Positions 22,094 through 32,007 of a stretch of 45,522 nucleotides of DNA are shown here, piece by piece (the first letter of the stretch is position 1; every line of letters starts with the position of its first letter). Origin of the DNA: Sphingobacteriaceae bacterium (GTDB taxonomy: Bacteria; Bacteroidota; Bacteroidia; Sphingobacteriales; Sphingobacteriaceae); the NCBI GenBank assembly GCA_903644075.1, contig CAHJXH010000006.1, positions 1-45,522 on the forward strand. The letters are read 5' to 3'. The notes below the pieces were generated by a model that worked only from the letters and a program-made list of their open reading frames with translations, was not told where the DNA came from and ran no database searches. The translations under genes and the position numbers were made by a program.

Positions 22094-23074
22094 CTATTTC
22101 TTCCCCTTACGCGGCTCTGTTTTTGCTTTCGGCACAGTATAAACTATCCCCCATTGCTGTGTATAATACTCTAAAGGCTCTAAGCCAACGGATGCACGGC
22201 GATTATTTACATTGGGTTCATCCTCAATAGGGTCTATATAATATTTACCTGTTTTAGTATCCTGACCAATCTGGCTACCATAAAGTTGCTTTTTGCCAGC
22301 TTCCAGTGCTGCCCTGTCTTCCATTAATGCTAAGTCAGCTGGTTCTGCATTGCCTGCTTTAACTACCTCCCGCATCATGGGTAAATATTTTGCACGCGTA
22401 TCTTTATCAGCGTGTTGTATTACCAGGAATAAGGTCATGTTACCAGCCTTTCCCACAGCCTCAGGACCAAGCCAGCCATACAGGTTTAATATCTTCTCAA
22501 CTTTTACCAGGTTAACAGAATCCTTAACATTTATATTGGCCCACAGATCATTAAGCTCTTTTGAATTAATGCCGAATTTTTTTTGCACCGAATCGAGCTT
22601 TAACCGGCCATTTTGATCATCCCGGTCAATAGTATCCAGCTCCTTTACCAGGGGCATATTGTACCCGGCTTCTGCTACTATCCGGTTCCCGTTTACCCTT
22701 TGCAATAGCGGAAGCCATCGCTTATCTGGAAAAAGCGTCATCAGATCCATATCCTGAAAAAGGCGATTACTATTCCTGTAGTCCAATTTCTTCACCAGGT
22801 ATTCCAAGCTTGCAAAAGCACTATCCGGCACATTGGCCAATGACCACGAACAAGCAGCATTATAACGATCGGTAGAAGTTCCCTTTCCTTTGGCAACCTT
22901 AAAACCGCTTGAATAAGCCATGCCCGAAGCCTTGTAATTTTTAGCCTGATACAGCGAGTCGGCTTTATGAATGTATCTATAATACTGTATTTGGAAACCC
23001 TGCGCGTTAGCTGTAAATGATAATGCAAAAAAACAAATACATAAAATGATAAGCTTAATAGAATTGGTTAACAT
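22094..23074 (-). CDS. Secreted protein with a DUF6624-like C-terminal domain
   Basis: This 326-residue protein has a signal peptide (MLTNSIKLIILCICFFALSFTANA, cut before Q25) and should be periplasmic or exported. Residues 30-110 look like degenerate TPR helices (HKADSLYQAKNYKASGMAY, YNAACSWSL). The C-terminal half carries the pattern I associate with DUF6624: GWLGPEAVGKAGNMTLFLVIQHAD, YLPMMREVV, LALMEDRAALEAGKKQLYGSQI. Its biochemical role is unknown. A strong hairpin lies between it and uvrA upstream, so it is its own transcript. Confidence 0.85.
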   Translation of the reverse strand: MLTNSIKLIILCICFFALSFTANAQGFQIQYYRYIHKADSLYQAKNYKASGMAYSSGFKVAKGKGTSTDRYNAACSWSLANVPDSAFASLEYLVKKLDYRNSNRLFQDMDLMTLFPDKRWLPLLQRVNGNRIVAEAGYNMPLVKELDTIDRDDQNGRLKLDSVQKKFGINSKELNDLWANINVKDSVNLVKVEKILNLYGWLGPEAVGKAGNMTLFLVIQHADKDTRAKYLPMMREVVKAGNAEPADLALMEDRAALEAGKKQLYGSQIGQDTKTGKYYIDPIEDEPNVNNRRASVGLEPLEYYTQQWGIVYTVPKAKTEPRKGKK

Positions 23075-23087
23075 GGTTTATAAAAAT

Positions 23088-23123
23088 AAAAAGGTGTTAG
23101 ATAATGCAATCTAACACCTTTTT
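23088..23123. terminator. Terminator of uvrA
   Basis: A perfect 15-bp stem, from 23088 against arms ending at 23123, has a 6-base loop, with T-rich sequence on both readings. On the minus strand it lies 25 bases after the uvrA stop. Confidence 0.9.
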
Positions 23124-23147
23124 AACTAAATAATTAGTTTTTATTTT

Positions 23148-26000
23148 TTATTTCACGGTTATCTTCATTTCTTTCGCCAGGAACTTACCTGTAAAGCTTT
23201 CTTTTACCTTGCACAAGCCTTCGGGCGTACCTGAATATAAGATAGTACCACCGCCCGATCCACCTTCGGGGCCCAGATCTATCACATGGTCAACTACTTT
23301 AATTACATCGAGGTTGTGTTCGATAACTAATACAGTATTACCTTTATCAACCAGTTGTTGCAGTACACCAAGCAATACGTTAATATCTTCGAAGTGTAAA
23401 CCGGTTGTAGGTTCATCAAGTATATAGAAAGTATTACCGGTATCTTTTTTAGAAAGCTCGGTAGCGAGTTTTACACGCTGAGCCTCACCGCCCGATAGGG
23501 TTAATGACGACTGACCAAGTGTTATATAACCTAAGCCTACGTCATTCAAGGTTTTAACCTTACGGTAGATAGATGGGATATGCTCGAAGAAGGTTGTCGC
23601 ATCCTCAATACTCATATCCAAAACATCGCTGATGGATTTACCACGATAGCGCACTTCCAATGTCTCGCGGTTATAACGTTTGCCGCCGCACTCTTCGCAA
23701 GGTACATGTACATCAGGCAGGAAGTTCATTTCAATAAGCTTCATACCTGCACCCTGACAGGTTTCGCACCTGCCGCCTTTTACGTTGAACGAGAAACGAC
23801 CGGGCTTGTAACCACGGATCTTAGATTCTGGCAATGCCACATACAAATTACGGATATCAGAAAACACACTGGTATATGTAGCCGGGTTTGAACGTGGTGT
23901 ACGGCCGATAGGTGTTTGATCGATCTCAATCACTTTATCGATATCCTCCAATCCTTCAATTTTTTTGTACGGTAATGGCTGTTTTTTTGCGCGGAAGAAA
24001 TGATGGTTTAACACCGGGTACAGGGTCTCGGTAATTAAGCTCGATTTACCACTCCCGGATACCCCGGTAACACCGATCAATTTACCCAGTGGGAAATTAA
24101 CCGATACATTCTTTAAGTTGTGCCCCGTCGCGTTTTTAAGTGACAATGTTTTGCCATTACCCTCTCTACGTTTTTTAGGGATGGCAATTTCGCGCTCACC
24201 GTTTAAATATTGGGTGGTAAGCGTGTGCGTATTCATCAGTTCGGCAGGTGTACCTTCGGCAACAATTTGCCCGCCGTGTACGCCGGCAGCCGGGCCCATG
24301 TCAATCACATAGTCGGCTTCGAGTATCATATCCTTATCGTGCTCAACAACTAAAACGGTGTTGCCCAGATCACGCAGATTCTTTAATGCATTAATCAAGC
24401 GGTCGTTATCGCGTTGGTGCAAACCGATGCTCGGCTCATCTAAAATGTACATTACATTCATCAGCTGCGAACCAATTTGCGTAGCCAAGCGAATCCGTTG
24501 CGCTTCACCACCTGATAGGGTACGTGCTGTACGATCGAGCGTTAAATAGCTTAAACCCACATCCAGCAAGAACCCGATACGTGAGCGGATCTCTTTCAGG
24601 ATTTCTTTACCGATGATATTCTGGCGGTCGCTAAACCTATCTTCCAAACCTACAAACCACGCTTGCAGGGTGGTAATGTCCATCGTAGCCAGTTCGAAGA
24701 TATTCTTGTTATCAACCTTAAAATGAAGCGACTCTTTCTTTAATCTTGCACCTTCACAAACCGGGCAGGTTTTCAATACCCGGTAAGCTTCCATATCGTC
24801 CGAGATTTCTTCGCTGCGTTTTTCCTGCTGCTCTTCGAGCATGCGGATAATACCATCGAAGGTAACCTGATAGCTTTGTACATTCCATTTGTTATACTCA
24901 ACCGCCACGGTAATAATTTCGTGCGAACCATTGAGGATGATATCCAGTTTTTCACGAGGGATCTTTTCAATCGGTACAGATAATGAAAATTCGTATTTCT
25001 TGGCCAAAGCTTTCAATACCTGGAAAATCCAGGTTTCTTTGTACTCACCTATCGGAGCCAAACCACCGTTAATGATGCTCAGTTTCGGGTTCGGGATCAC
25101 CGAATTTTCATCAACCTCGAAGATATAGCCCAGGCCATCGCATTTCTCGCAAGCACCATAAGGCGAGTTAAACGAGAAGGTATTAGGCTGAGGTTCATCA
25201 TATGAAATACCCGAAACCGGGTCCATCAGGTATTTACTGAAATAAGATACATTACCATCTTTATCGCTTACGCGGATAATACCTTTTGCCGTTTTCAGAG
25301 CCGACTGTATAGAGGTGTACAAACGTTTGCTATCCTTATCAGTAACCACCAAACGATCAACCACAATATCAATATCGTGGATCTTGTAGCGGTCTACCTG
25401 CATTTTTGGTTCCACGTCTATAATAGCGCCATCAACCCAAACCTTTAAAAAGCCTTGCTTGCGAATTTGTTCAAATAATTCGCGGTAATGCCCTTTACGC
25501 CCTTTAACCACTGGCGCCAGGATATTAACCGGTTGCCCGTCGAAACGGGTTAAAATGGTATTATAGATCTGATCTTCAGACATACGCTCCATCTTTTCGC
25601 CCGTAACGTACGAATAAGCCTCGCCGGCACGTGCAAAAAGCAAACGCATAAAATCGTAGATCTCGGTAATGGTACCCACCGTTGAGCGCGGGTTTTTACT
25701 GGTGGTTTTTTGCTCAATAGCAATAACTGGGCTTAGGCCTGATACCTTATCCACATCGGGCCGTTCCATACCACCCATAAACTGGCGCGAGTAGGCCGAA
25801 AATGTTTCCATATAACGGCGCTGCCCTTCGGCGTAAATGGTATCAAATGCCAGCGATGATTTGCCGCTGCCGCTGAGGCCGGTTATAACAACCAGCTTAT
25901 TGCGCGGGAAAGAAACATCTATATTTTTTAGGTTGTGTACCCGGGCTCCAAAAACTTCAACCGCACTTTGCTCACCCAGATCTACCGTATTTTCATTCAT
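23148..26000 (-). CDS. uvrA: Excinuclease ABC subunit A
   Basis: This 950-residue tandem ABC ATPase finds bulky DNA lesions and loads UvrB for nucleotide excision repair. Both Walker A loops are present ([14 protein letters not shown] near residue 40, [14 protein letters not shown] near 645), as are two signature motifs ([13 protein letters not shown] and [12 protein letters not shown]) and the zinc-binding CxxC pairs ([26 protein letters not shown] with CEECGGKRY). The length is typical. The ATG at 26000 gives a short extension before the conserved [14 protein letters not shown] TAnnTTTG element lies 80 bases upstream on the minus strand (26081-26088). It is likely monocistronic. Confidence 0.98.
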   Translation of the reverse strand: MNENTVDLGEQSAVEVFGARVHNLKNIDVSFPRNKLVVITGLSGSGKSSLAFDTIYAEGQRRYMETFSAYSRQFMGGMERPDVDKVSGLSPVIAIEQKTTSKNPRSTVGTITEIYDFMRLLFARAGEAYSYVTGEKMERMSEDQIYNTILTRFDGQPVNILAPVVKGRKGHYRELFEQIRKQGFLKVWVDGAIIDVEPKMQVDRYKIHDIDIVVDRLVVTDKDSKRLYTSIQSALKTAKGIIRVSDKDGNVSYFSKYLMDPVSGISYDEPQPNTFSFNSPYGACEKCDGLGYIFEVDENSVIPNPKLSIINGGLAPIGEYKETWIFQVLKALAKKYEFSLSVPIEKIPREKLDIILNGSHEIITVAVEYNKWNVQSYQVTFDGIIRMLEEQQEKRSEEISDDMEAYRVLKTCPVCEGARLKKESLHFKVDNKNIFELATMDITTLQAWFVGLEDRFSDRQNIIGKEILKEIRSRIGFLLDVGLSYLTLDRTARTLSGGEAQRIRLATQIGSQLMNVMYILDEPSIGLHQRDNDRLINALKNLRDLGNTVLVVEHDKDMILEADYVIDMGPAAGVHGGQIVAEGTPAELMNTHTLTTQYLNGEREIAIPKKRREGNGKTLSLKNATGHNLKNVSVNFPLGKLIGVTGVSGSGKSSLITETLYPVLNHHFFRAKKQPLPYKKIEGLEDIDKVIEIDQTPIGRTPRSNPATYTSVFSDIRNLYVALPESKIRGYKPGRFSFNVKGGRCETCQGAGMKLIEMNFLPDVHVPCEECGGKRYNRETLEVRYRGKSISDVLDMSIEDATTFFEHIPSIYRKVKTLNDVGLGYITLGQSSLTLSGGEAQRVKLATELSKKDTGNTFYILDEPTTGLHFEDINVLLGVLQQLVDKGNTVLVIEHNLDVIKVVDHVIDLGPEGGSGGGTILYSGTPEGLCKVKESFTGKFLAKEMKITVK

Positions 26001-26095
26001 AAGTTATGTCAGGAAACATTAGTAACCCTGCCTTTACAACTTGGTTTTGGCCCTTGCTGTAAATGGCAGAAAAAGAGGCACAAATATACAAAAAA

Positions 26096-26127
26096 AAGGT
26101 GGCCTTGCAGTTGTGCAAGGCCACCTT
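26096..26127 (-). terminator. Terminator of the lytic transglycosylase gene
   Basis: A perfect 14-bp GC-rich stem, 26096-26109 against 26114-26127, has a 4-base loop. On the minus strand it is followed by a T-run (plus-strand A-run 26091-26097), 25 bases after the stop. Confidence 0.92.
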
Positions 26128-26152
26128 CAGATGCTCCGTAATAATTTTACTT

Positions 26153-26914
26153 TTAGTTTACAGCCAGCAGTTCAGCAGGCTGTAAATAAGAGGCATACAC
26201 ACTGTGGTAGCCGTATTCTTTTGGTTTTTGAATTACCGCTTTCATGGCAATCAGCTTATAAACATAACTCGCTGTTTCGGGGTTTAAAGCCATCAGGTAA
26301 TAATTACCCTGGTTGTGCTTATTAATAGCACGCGCTACACGCGGCGAACCGCCGTTGTATGCGGCCGCAGTAAGCGTCCAACTGTTAAACTCGCCGTAAA
26401 GTTCGCGCAGGTATTTACAAGCGGCAATGGTTGATTTGCGAACGTTTAAGCGCTCGTCGGTACCCTTGCCAACCTTCAGGCCATAATCGCGCGCTGTTTG
26501 TGGCATAAACTGCCACAAACCGGCGGCCCCTTTCGGAGATGTACCTGATTTTAAACCCGACTCTACCAGTGGGATGTACTTAAAATCTTCGGGAATCCCA
26601 TACGCTAATAGTATGGGTTCAATTATTGGAAATAATTTACTGGCTTTTTTGTGAAGCACTATAGAACCCACGGTATTATAGCTATGGCGCCAAAGTGATA
26701 CTTTGAACTTCTTGCCTACCTTTTTATTGGTAACAGGAATAGCTTCATGGGCAAAATTATAGCCTTCGTTTACTTCCGGACGTAGTGCCAAATAGCCAGC
26801 AAAGCGGGCATTTGTTTTTACGTTCTTACTTTCAGTTGTACTGCAGACAAACAGTTTTAAAATGACAACCGACACCAATATTACGGAGCACGTAAATAAG
26901 TGTTTTTTAATCAT
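26153..26914 (-). CDS. Lytic transglycosylase, SLT domain (MltD-like)
   Basis: This 253-residue enzyme should cleave the MurNAc-GlcNAc bond of peptidoglycan in the periplasm. An N-terminal hydrophobic stretch (about 6-24) exports or anchors it. The SLT domain (about 95-240) has the catalytic glutamate in YIPLVESG (E118) and the family motifs GAAGLWQFMPQTARDYGL and TAAAYNGG. No LysM repeats follow, unlike full-length MltD. The start fits the signal sequence. A good -33/-7 promoter lies upstream, and a strong terminator follows. Confidence 0.94.
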   Translation of the reverse strand: MIKKHLFTCSVILVSVVILKLFVCSTTESKNVKTNARFAGYLALRPEVNEGYNFAHEAIPVTNKKVGKKFKVSLWRHSYNTVGSIVLHKKASKLFPIIEPILLAYGIPEDFKYIPLVESGLKSGTSPKGAAGLWQFMPQTARDYGLKVGKGTDERLNVRKSTIAACKYLRELYGEFNSWTLTAAAYNGGSPRVARAINKHNQGNYYLMALNPETASYVYKLIAMKAVIQKPKEYGYHSVYASYLQPAELLAVN

Positions 26915-26954
26915 TCAATCTATTTTAATTCAACATTGAGGTTAGATGCGGCGA

Positions 26955-26984
26955 CAAAGGTAAGCATATTGAGCACAATATCAA
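26955..26984 (-). promoter_or_regulatory. Predicted promoter of the lytic transglycosylase gene
   Basis: On the minus strand TTG (26984-26982) and TACCTTTG (26962-26955) are 19 bases apart, a good -33/-7 pair 40 bases before the ATG at 26914. Confidence 0.6.
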
Positions 26985-27143
26985 GCATTTGCCAAAACCT
27001 TAGTGTATAGAACCTGTTGAAAACTTTTTAAAACAGCGGTTTAAAGTAGTTTAAACATCGATTTTTTGTTAAAAATTTTCTTTCATTTTTAATAAGTTTT
27101 TGTACCTTTACCCTCCCGCTGAGATAGCGTTAAACAAAAAAGT

Positions 27144-28697
27144 ATGGCTTTTAGAAAACCAGGCAACAGTCGCGACGACAGGCCTTCAGGATCTTCAGGT
27201 AGAAATGCCAAAGACGGAAAAAAAGATTGGAACAAACCTTCAGATTCCAGATCATCCGCACCAAAATCAAACAACAAAAACGGTAGTGATTCGCCACGTG
27301 CAGGCCGCAGGCCAAAGACGGGTGCAGCAGACCGTGCAAATAGCACAGACAAACCCTACGGCGAACGCCCATCACGTGGCGCATCAGATAAACCATATGG
27401 TGATCGTCCGTCAAGAGGCACGTCATCAGAAAGACCATATAGCGGCCGCCCTGAACGCGGTGCTTCTGACAAACCTTTCGGCGAACGCCCCAAACGTACT
27501 TCATCAGACAGACCTTATAGCCCGCGTGCAGAACGCAGCAGCTTTGACAAGTCGTCTGGCGACAGACCGTCACGCGGTTCATCATCAGGCAGGCCATATA
27601 GTGGCCGCCCGGAGAGCAGTGGTTCTGCTGACCGCCCATCACGTGGTGGCTCTGACAGACCATATAGCGGCCGACCTGAGCGTAGCGAAGGTGGCAGCGA
27701 CAGGCCAACAGGAGATCGCTCGTCACGTGGTGGATTTGACAGATCAACTGGCGATCGCCCATACCGCAAACCATCTTTAGGCGAAAAAAGCTTTTCGCGC
27801 CGCCCGCCATCAACCCAACGCCCGCAAGCAGATCAGGTTCCTGGTAAAGATAACCGCGGTTATACCAAAACTATCGACAAGCGTGAAAGATCTCGCCCTG
27901 GCGATTATGATGCCAATGGCAACAAACCAGAGCGTACTTTAAGAGCTAAAAAACCAAGCACTAATACCTCCACCAAAGACGACGGCTTAATGCGTTTAAA
28001 CCGTTATATTTCAAATGCAGGTATTTGTTCTCGCCGTAAGGCCGATGAGCTAATCGCTGCAGGTGTGGTTTCAGTTAACGGCGAAGTTATTTCTGAGCTG
28101 GGCCATAAAGTTGATCCTTACAAAGATGTGATTAAATACAACGGCGAAACCCTGAAACGCGAGAAAATGGTTTACGTGCTGCTTAACAAACCAAAGGATT
28201 ATTTGACCACTACCGATGACCCAATGGAACGCCGTACCGTTATGCAACTGGTTGATAAAGCCAGCAAAGAACGCATTTACCCGGTTGGCCGCTTAGACCG
28301 TAACACCACAGGCTTATTATTGATGACCAATGATGGTGATTTGGCTGATAAGCTGTCGCATCCAAAAAATAACATCTCGAAATTGTACATGGTTGAGCTT
28401 GATAAAGGCTTAATACAAGGCGATTTAAATAAAATAGGCTTCGGCCTTGAGCTGGAAGACGGCTTTATTAAGCCAGACTCAGTTTCTTATGTAGCCGGCG
28501 GAACCAAAAAAGAAGTTGGTATCCAGATTCACAGCGGCCGTAACCGTATTGTTCGCCGTATATTTGAACACCTGGGCTACGAAGTTGTAAAACTTGACCG
28601 CTCGGTTTATGCCAACCTTACCAAAAAAGACCTACCCCGCGGACGCTGGAGATACCTTGACGAAAAAGAGGTGATCCAACTGAAACATTTGGTTTAA
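27144..28697 (+). CDS. Pseudouridine synthase (RsuA/RluB family) with long disordered N-terminal repeats
   Basis: The C-terminal 235 residues are a complete RsuA/RluB/RluF-type pseudouridine synthase, which isomerises uridines in rRNA. The S4 RNA-binding domain is at about 283-335 (MRLNRYISNAGICSRRKADEL) and the catalytic motif YPVGRLDRNTTGLLL near 380, with D385 as nucleophile. In front lie 282 residues almost entirely of Ser, Arg, Gly, Asp, Pro and Tyr, with repeated RPYSGRP, DRPSRG and DKPYGERP units between about 65 and 215. The extension is disordered and basic, probably RNA-binding. An in-frame ATG at 27990 lies exactly where canonical members begin and could give a short form. The start at 27144 is preferred because the repeat frame is open and unbroken. 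It is monocistronic, with a terminator after it. Confidence 0.93.
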   Translation: MAFRKPGNSRDDRPSGSSGRNAKDGKKDWNKPSDSRSSAPKSNNKNGSDSPRAGRRPKTGAADRANSTDKPYGERPSRGASDKPYGDRPSRGTSSERPYSGRPERGASDKPFGERPKRTSSDRPYSPRAERSSFDKSSGDRPSRGSSSGRPYSGRPESSGSADRPSRGGSDRPYSGRPERSEGGSDRPTGDRSSRGGFDRSTGDRPYRKPSLGEKSFSRRPPSTQRPQADQVPGKDNRGYTKTIDKRERSRPGDYDANGNKPERTLRAKKPSTNTSTKDDGLMRLNRYISNAGICSRRKADELIAAGVVSVNGEVISELGHKVDPYKDVIKYNGETLKREKMVYVLLNKPKDYLTTTDDPMERRTVMQLVDKASKERIYPVGRLDRNTTGLLLMTNDGDLADKLSHPKNNISKLYMVELDKGLIQGDLNKIGFGLELEDGFIKPDSVSYVAGGTKKEVGIQIHSGRNRIVRRIFEHLGYEVVKLDRSVYANLTKKDLPRGRWRYLDEKEVIQLKHLV

Positions 28698-28705
28698 TCA
28701 TATTT

Positions 28706-28733
28706 AAATGCCTGGCAAATGCCGGGCATTTTT
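28706..28733 (+). terminator. Terminator after the pseudouridine synthase gene
   Basis: An 11-bp stem (28706-28716 against 28721-28731, one G-U or mismatch) has an AAAT loop and ends in Ts, eight bases after the stop. Confidence 0.85.
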
Positions 28734-28763
28734 GTTTAAATACAATTCTTTTACACTCCGTTT

Positions 28764-28852
28764 TGTCATTCCGAGGCACGAGAAATCTTCTTCGCCTTGT
28801 ATTTCAGACTTTAATCCTCGCAAAAGCTTCTTCGATATCGCTACCCATGACA
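28764..28852. repeat. Dispersed palindromic element, copy B
   Basis: It begins TGTCAT and ends ATGACA like copy A at 6286-6375. The two share ATCTTCTTCGCC near the left and, at the right, TTCTTCG then TATCGCTACCCATGACA with a single difference over 25 bases. It lies after a terminator and before the lactonase gene. Confidence 0.7.
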
Positions 28853-28907
28853 AGTGCATTATTTCCCAATGTTTTACTAATTTGCGCCCAATCAATTAAC
28901 TACCATT

Positions 28908-30035
28908 ATGAAAAAATTACTGTTTATAGTAATGCTCCTGGCATCGGGTTTAGTTTATGCCCAGAAGCCTGCTCCAAAAACATTAGACCTTGTTATTGGC
29001 ACCTATACAAAAGGCACCAGTAAGGGCATTTATGTATACCGTTTTTATACCGAAAGCGGCAAACTGGCCTATTTGAGTCAGGTGGCTACTAGTAACCCAT
29101 CATACCTTACTGTAAGCAGCAATAACAAGTTTGTTTATGCCGTGAATGAAGATGGCAAAGACGGCGGCGTTAGCTCTTTTACTTTTGATGCTAAAACAGG
29201 CGTAATGCAGCCTATTAATAACCAGCCTTCACAAGGTGCAGACCCATGCTATATCTCGGTTGATAAAGCGCAGAAAAACGTTTTTGTGGCTAACTACTCA
29301 AGCGGCAACCTAAGTGTATTACCTATTAATGCCGATGGATCATTAGGCGCCGTTAAGCAAAACATTAAAGACGAAGGCAAAGGCGCTAATGCTGCCCGCC
29401 AGGAAGGCCCGCATGTGCATACTGCTGTGTTATCGCCGGACGAAAAATACGTATTTTACAGCGACCTGGGCACCGATAAATTGAACGCTACACGCTATAA
29501 ACCATCAGACGCGCAACCGCTAACACCAATTCCAGAAAATCTGACGACCATACCTGCAGGCAGCGGTCCTCGCCATATTGATTTTACCCCCGATCATAAA
29601 TACGTATATCTGATCACCGAATTAGCCGGCAATATTTTCGGTTTTGAATACCATGGTGGCAAACTGAAACAAATCCAATCGATCACCATGCTGCCTGATG
29701 GCTTTACCGGCGATGTAGGTGCTGCAGATATTCATGTAGCTCCAAATGGCCGTTTCCTTTATGCATCAAACCGTGGCTCGGCTAATGACATTGTAACCTA
29801 TGCTATTAACCCCGAAAATGGCCAGCTAACTTATGTTGACCGTGTATCAACCCTGGGTAAAGGCCCGCGTAATTTTGTGATCGACCCAACGGGTTCATTC
29901 TTGTTGGTTGCCAATCAAAATAGCGATAGTGTAATTACTTATAAGATTGACAAAACTACAGGTAAGCTTGCTCCCACTGGCGTAAGATTAACCATTGGCA
30001 ATCCGGTTTGCCTGAAATTTACTCCAGCACAGTAG
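28908..30035 (+). CDS. Secreted lactonase family protein (6-phosphogluconolactonase-like beta-propeller)
   Basis: This 375-residue protein has a signal peptide (MKKLLFIVMLLASGLVYA, cut before Q19) and a seven-bladed lactonase propeller (about 25-370). Recurrent blade motifs include IGTYTKGTSKGIYVYRF, NPSYLTVSSNNKFVYAVNE, GPHVHTAVLSPDEKYVFYSD, GPRHIDFTPDHKYVYLITE and GPRNFVIDPTGSFLLVANQN. The fold is that of YbhE-type 6-phosphogluconolactonase, but export makes a role in the pentose phosphate pathway unlikely; it may act on periplasmic sugar lactones. A repeat fragment begins on the last base of its stop codon. Confidence 0.93.
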   Translation: MKKLLFIVMLLASGLVYAQKPAPKTLDLVIGTYTKGTSKGIYVYRFYTESGKLAYLSQVATSNPSYLTVSSNNKFVYAVNEDGKDGGVSSFTFDAKTGVMQPINNQPSQGADPCYISVDKAQKNVFVANYSSGNLSVLPINADGSLGAVKQNIKDEGKGANAARQEGPHVHTAVLSPDEKYVFYSDLGTDKLNATRYKPSDAQPLTPIPENLTTIPAGSGPRHIDFTPDHKYVYLITELAGNIFGFEYHGGKLKQIQSITMLPDGFTGDVGAADIHVAPNGRFLYASNRGSANDIVTYAINPENGQLTYVDRVSTLGKGPRNFVIDPTGSFLLVANQNSDSVITYKIDKTTGKLAPTGVRLTIGNPVCLKFTPAQ

Positions 30036-30051
30036 GCTCTTGCCGAGTGAC
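30035..30051. repeat. 17-base repeat fragment at a stop codon
   Basis: GGCTCTTGCCGAGTGAC is identical to 19346-19362 in the long inverted-repeat element. It starts on the last base of the lactonase TAG, so an element end may lie exactly there. Confidence 0.55.
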
Positions 30052-30067
30052 TGCATAGTTTAAGTTT

Positions 30068-30108
30068 AAACAAGAAAGGCTCTCCAAATTGGAGAGCCTT
30101 TCTTGTTT
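30068..30108. terminator. Bidirectional terminator between convergent genes
   Basis: A perfect 18-bp stem, 30068-30085 against 30091-30108, has a 5-base loop and is A-rich on one side and T-rich on the other. It lies between the lactonase gene (plus) and the lipoprotein gene ending at 30125 (minus) and should serve both. Confidence 0.92.
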
Positions 30109-30124
30109 GTGCTCACTATTGCGA

Positions 30125-30595
30125 TTATTTATTCTTACTAAATGTATAAACTACATAACCTGTGCTATTACCGCTAATAGTAATAGGCGCTTTCAATTTC
30201 ATGTTTGTACCATCGTTTGAAACTACCTGCAGGCTATAACCTTCTGCTACATTTTTGGCTTTATCACCTTCAAATATTTTCTTGAACTGAAAGGCATCTC
30301 CATTGAGCGACCAGAATATTTTTTGCGTTGTACCGCTGCTTAGAGCGTACGAGCCATTTCCGCTATTAGTAAATTCCCAGGTACTATTTACAAATGAGGA
30401 AGGTGCCCCCTGATCAAACACTGTTTGTACGGCAGCTTCTACCAGGCGTTCATACCCAACATCGGTTAAGGTCCACATACCAACAAATTTAGAGCGGGTT
30501 GATCCCCCGTTAACTACACTTTTAGTGGCAGAGCACCCTGAAATTAAAAAGGCGAAGGCAGACATAAAGAGTGCCAGTGTAATAATTTTCTTCAT
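30125..30595 (-). CDS. Lipocalin-like lipoprotein
   Basis: This 156-residue protein has a lipoprotein signal (MKKIITLALFMSAFAFLISGC, acylated C21). The mature part opens with the pattern FVGMWTLTDVGYER, common at the start of small lipocalin-like beta-barrels, then alternating strands (NSTWEFTNSGNGSYAL, KIFWSLNGDAFQFKKIF, GYVVYTFSKNK). It is probably tethered to a membrane facing the periplasm or surface. The ligand and role are unknown. It ends at a shared bidirectional terminator. Confidence 0.8.
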   Translation of the reverse strand: MKKIITLALFMSAFAFLISGCSATKSVVNGGSTRSKFVGMWTLTDVGYERLVEAAVQTVFDQGAPSSFVNSTWEFTNSGNGSYALSSGTTQKIFWSLNGDAFQFKKIFEGDKAKNVAEGYSLQVVSNDGTNMKLKAPITISGNSTGYVVYTFSKNK

Positions 30596-30669
30596 AGTAA
30601 TATGGTTTTTGTATCAAGTATAATACAAAACAATTGCTAAGTAGTTTTAATTATTAACCATTTAACCAA

Positions 30670-31818
30670 TTATGGAGCTGTGGTAACAGGTTGCAGGTTA
30701 TCAATAACCTCTTGGTAAATAGCTTCGTATTGCGGCAATATGTTCGATAGTTCGAAGGTACGGGCGTGTTCCAAAGCGTTTTCTTTGAATTGCGCCAGGC
30801 GCTCTTCGTCTTCTAGAATATAGATAGCGCGTTCGGCCATACCGTCAACATCGCCAACATCTCGTAAAAACCCGGTTACGCCTTCTACATTAAGCTCCGG
30901 CAAACCACCTGTGTTAGAGCTTACTACCGGCACCTTGCAGGCCATTGCTTCCAATGCAGCCAAACCAAAACTTTCTGATTGCGATGGCATCAGGAACAAA
31001 TCTGATACCGACAGGATTTCTTCTACCGCATCTTGTTTACCTAAAAAGCGCACGTTGCCGCTTACGCCTAAATCGCGGGCCAGTTGCTCGCACTCAGGGC
31101 GGTCCTGGCCATCACCCACCATCAGTAATTTTGACGGGATAACAGCATTCACCTTAGCAAATATCCTTACCACATCCTGCGCATGTTTTACACGGCGGAA
31201 ATTGGAGGTATGCACCAGTATCTTTTCTCCTTCCGGAGCTATCGCTTTTTTGAAGTGATCCTTAGGTTTCAGGCTAAAGCGGCTCAGGTCAATAAAGTTA
31301 GTGATCACCCTGATATCTTTCTGAATATCGAAAAAGCGATACGTATCTTTCTTCAAATGCTCAGAAACAGCGGTAACGCCATCACTCTTGTTGATCGAAA
31401 ATTCAACCACCGGCTTATAAGTACGATCATTGCCCACCAAAGTAATATCAGTACCGTGCAATGTTGTAACTACGGGGATACTGATGCCATAAGTAGCCAG
31501 TATCTGCTTAGCCATAAATGCCGCCGAAGCATGTGGAATGGCATAGTGCACGTGCAGCACATCCAGTTTTTCAAAACGCACTACATCAACCAAGCGACTG
31601 GCCAAGGCCAGTTCATAAGGTGGAAAATCAAACAGTGGATATTTGCTTACGGTAACTTCGTGATAAAAGAGGTTCTCTGAAAACAGGTCGAGCCGGGCAG
31701 GTTGGTTATAGGTAACAAAATGCACCTGGTGACCGCGGTCGGCCAGGGCTTTACCCAACTCTGTAGCCACAACGCCGCTGCCGCCAAACGTTGGGTAACA
31801 TACAATTCCGATTTTCAT
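30670..31818 (-). CDS. bshA: N-acetyl-alpha-D-glucosaminyl L-malate synthase BshA
   Basis: This 382-residue GT4 glycosyltransferase joins UDP-GlcNAc and L-malate in the first step of bacillithiol synthesis. The family N-terminus MKIGIVCYPTFGGSGVVATELG is followed by LHVHYAIPHA, TTLHGTDITLVG, HTSNFRRVKHAQD, LMVGDGQDR and the nucleotide-binding stretch MPSQSESFGLAALEAMAC with E287/E295-type glutamates. The length is normal. ytxJ, a bacillithiol-linked redoxin, lies 15 kb away. The downstream steps (bshB, bshC) are not in the window. No clear terminator is seen after it. Confidence 0.96.
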   Translation of the reverse strand: MKIGIVCYPTFGGSGVVATELGKALADRGHQVHFVTYNQPARLDLFSENLFYHEVTVSKYPLFDFPPYELALASRLVDVVRFEKLDVLHVHYAIPHASAAFMAKQILATYGISIPVVTTLHGTDITLVGNDRTYKPVVEFSINKSDGVTAVSEHLKKDTYRFFDIQKDIRVITNFIDLSRFSLKPKDHFKKAIAPEGEKILVHTSNFRRVKHAQDVVRIFAKVNAVIPSKLLMVGDGQDRPECEQLARDLGVSGNVRFLGKQDAVEEILSVSDLFLMPSQSESFGLAALEAMACKVPVVSSNTGGLPELNVEGVTGFLRDVGDVDGMAERAIYILEDEERLAQFKENALEHARTFELSNILPQYEAIYQEVIDNLQPVTTAP

Positions 31819-32007
31819 TTAATCTGGATACGTTTTTAAATTGTGATAACGCAATCCCACAAAACAGGGATCTGGTATATCGCTGCAAGTTTAACAGCAA
31901 TTTACGGCAAAAGTGTTATACAGATGTAAAGATTATGAGACGGGATTAGAAGTAGCAGTGGTTAGTGACAATAGTGTTTTAGCTCAGCCACAATCTCTCA
32001 ATTTAAA

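Noticed and set aside
27100..27780. 226-residue plus-strand frame (His/Ala/Val rich) overlapping the same repeats
   Set aside because: It is the +1-shifted shadow of the repeat codons, ends within the gene and has no recognisable domain.
27151..27813. 220-residue open frame antisense to the repeat region of the pseudouridine synthase
   Set aside because: It is an artefact of the low-complexity repeats; composition (Cys, His, Met rich) fits no protein family and the sense frame continues into a known enzyme.
31183..31680. 165-residue plus-strand frame within bshA
   Set aside because: It is antisense to conserved glycosyltransferase motifs.
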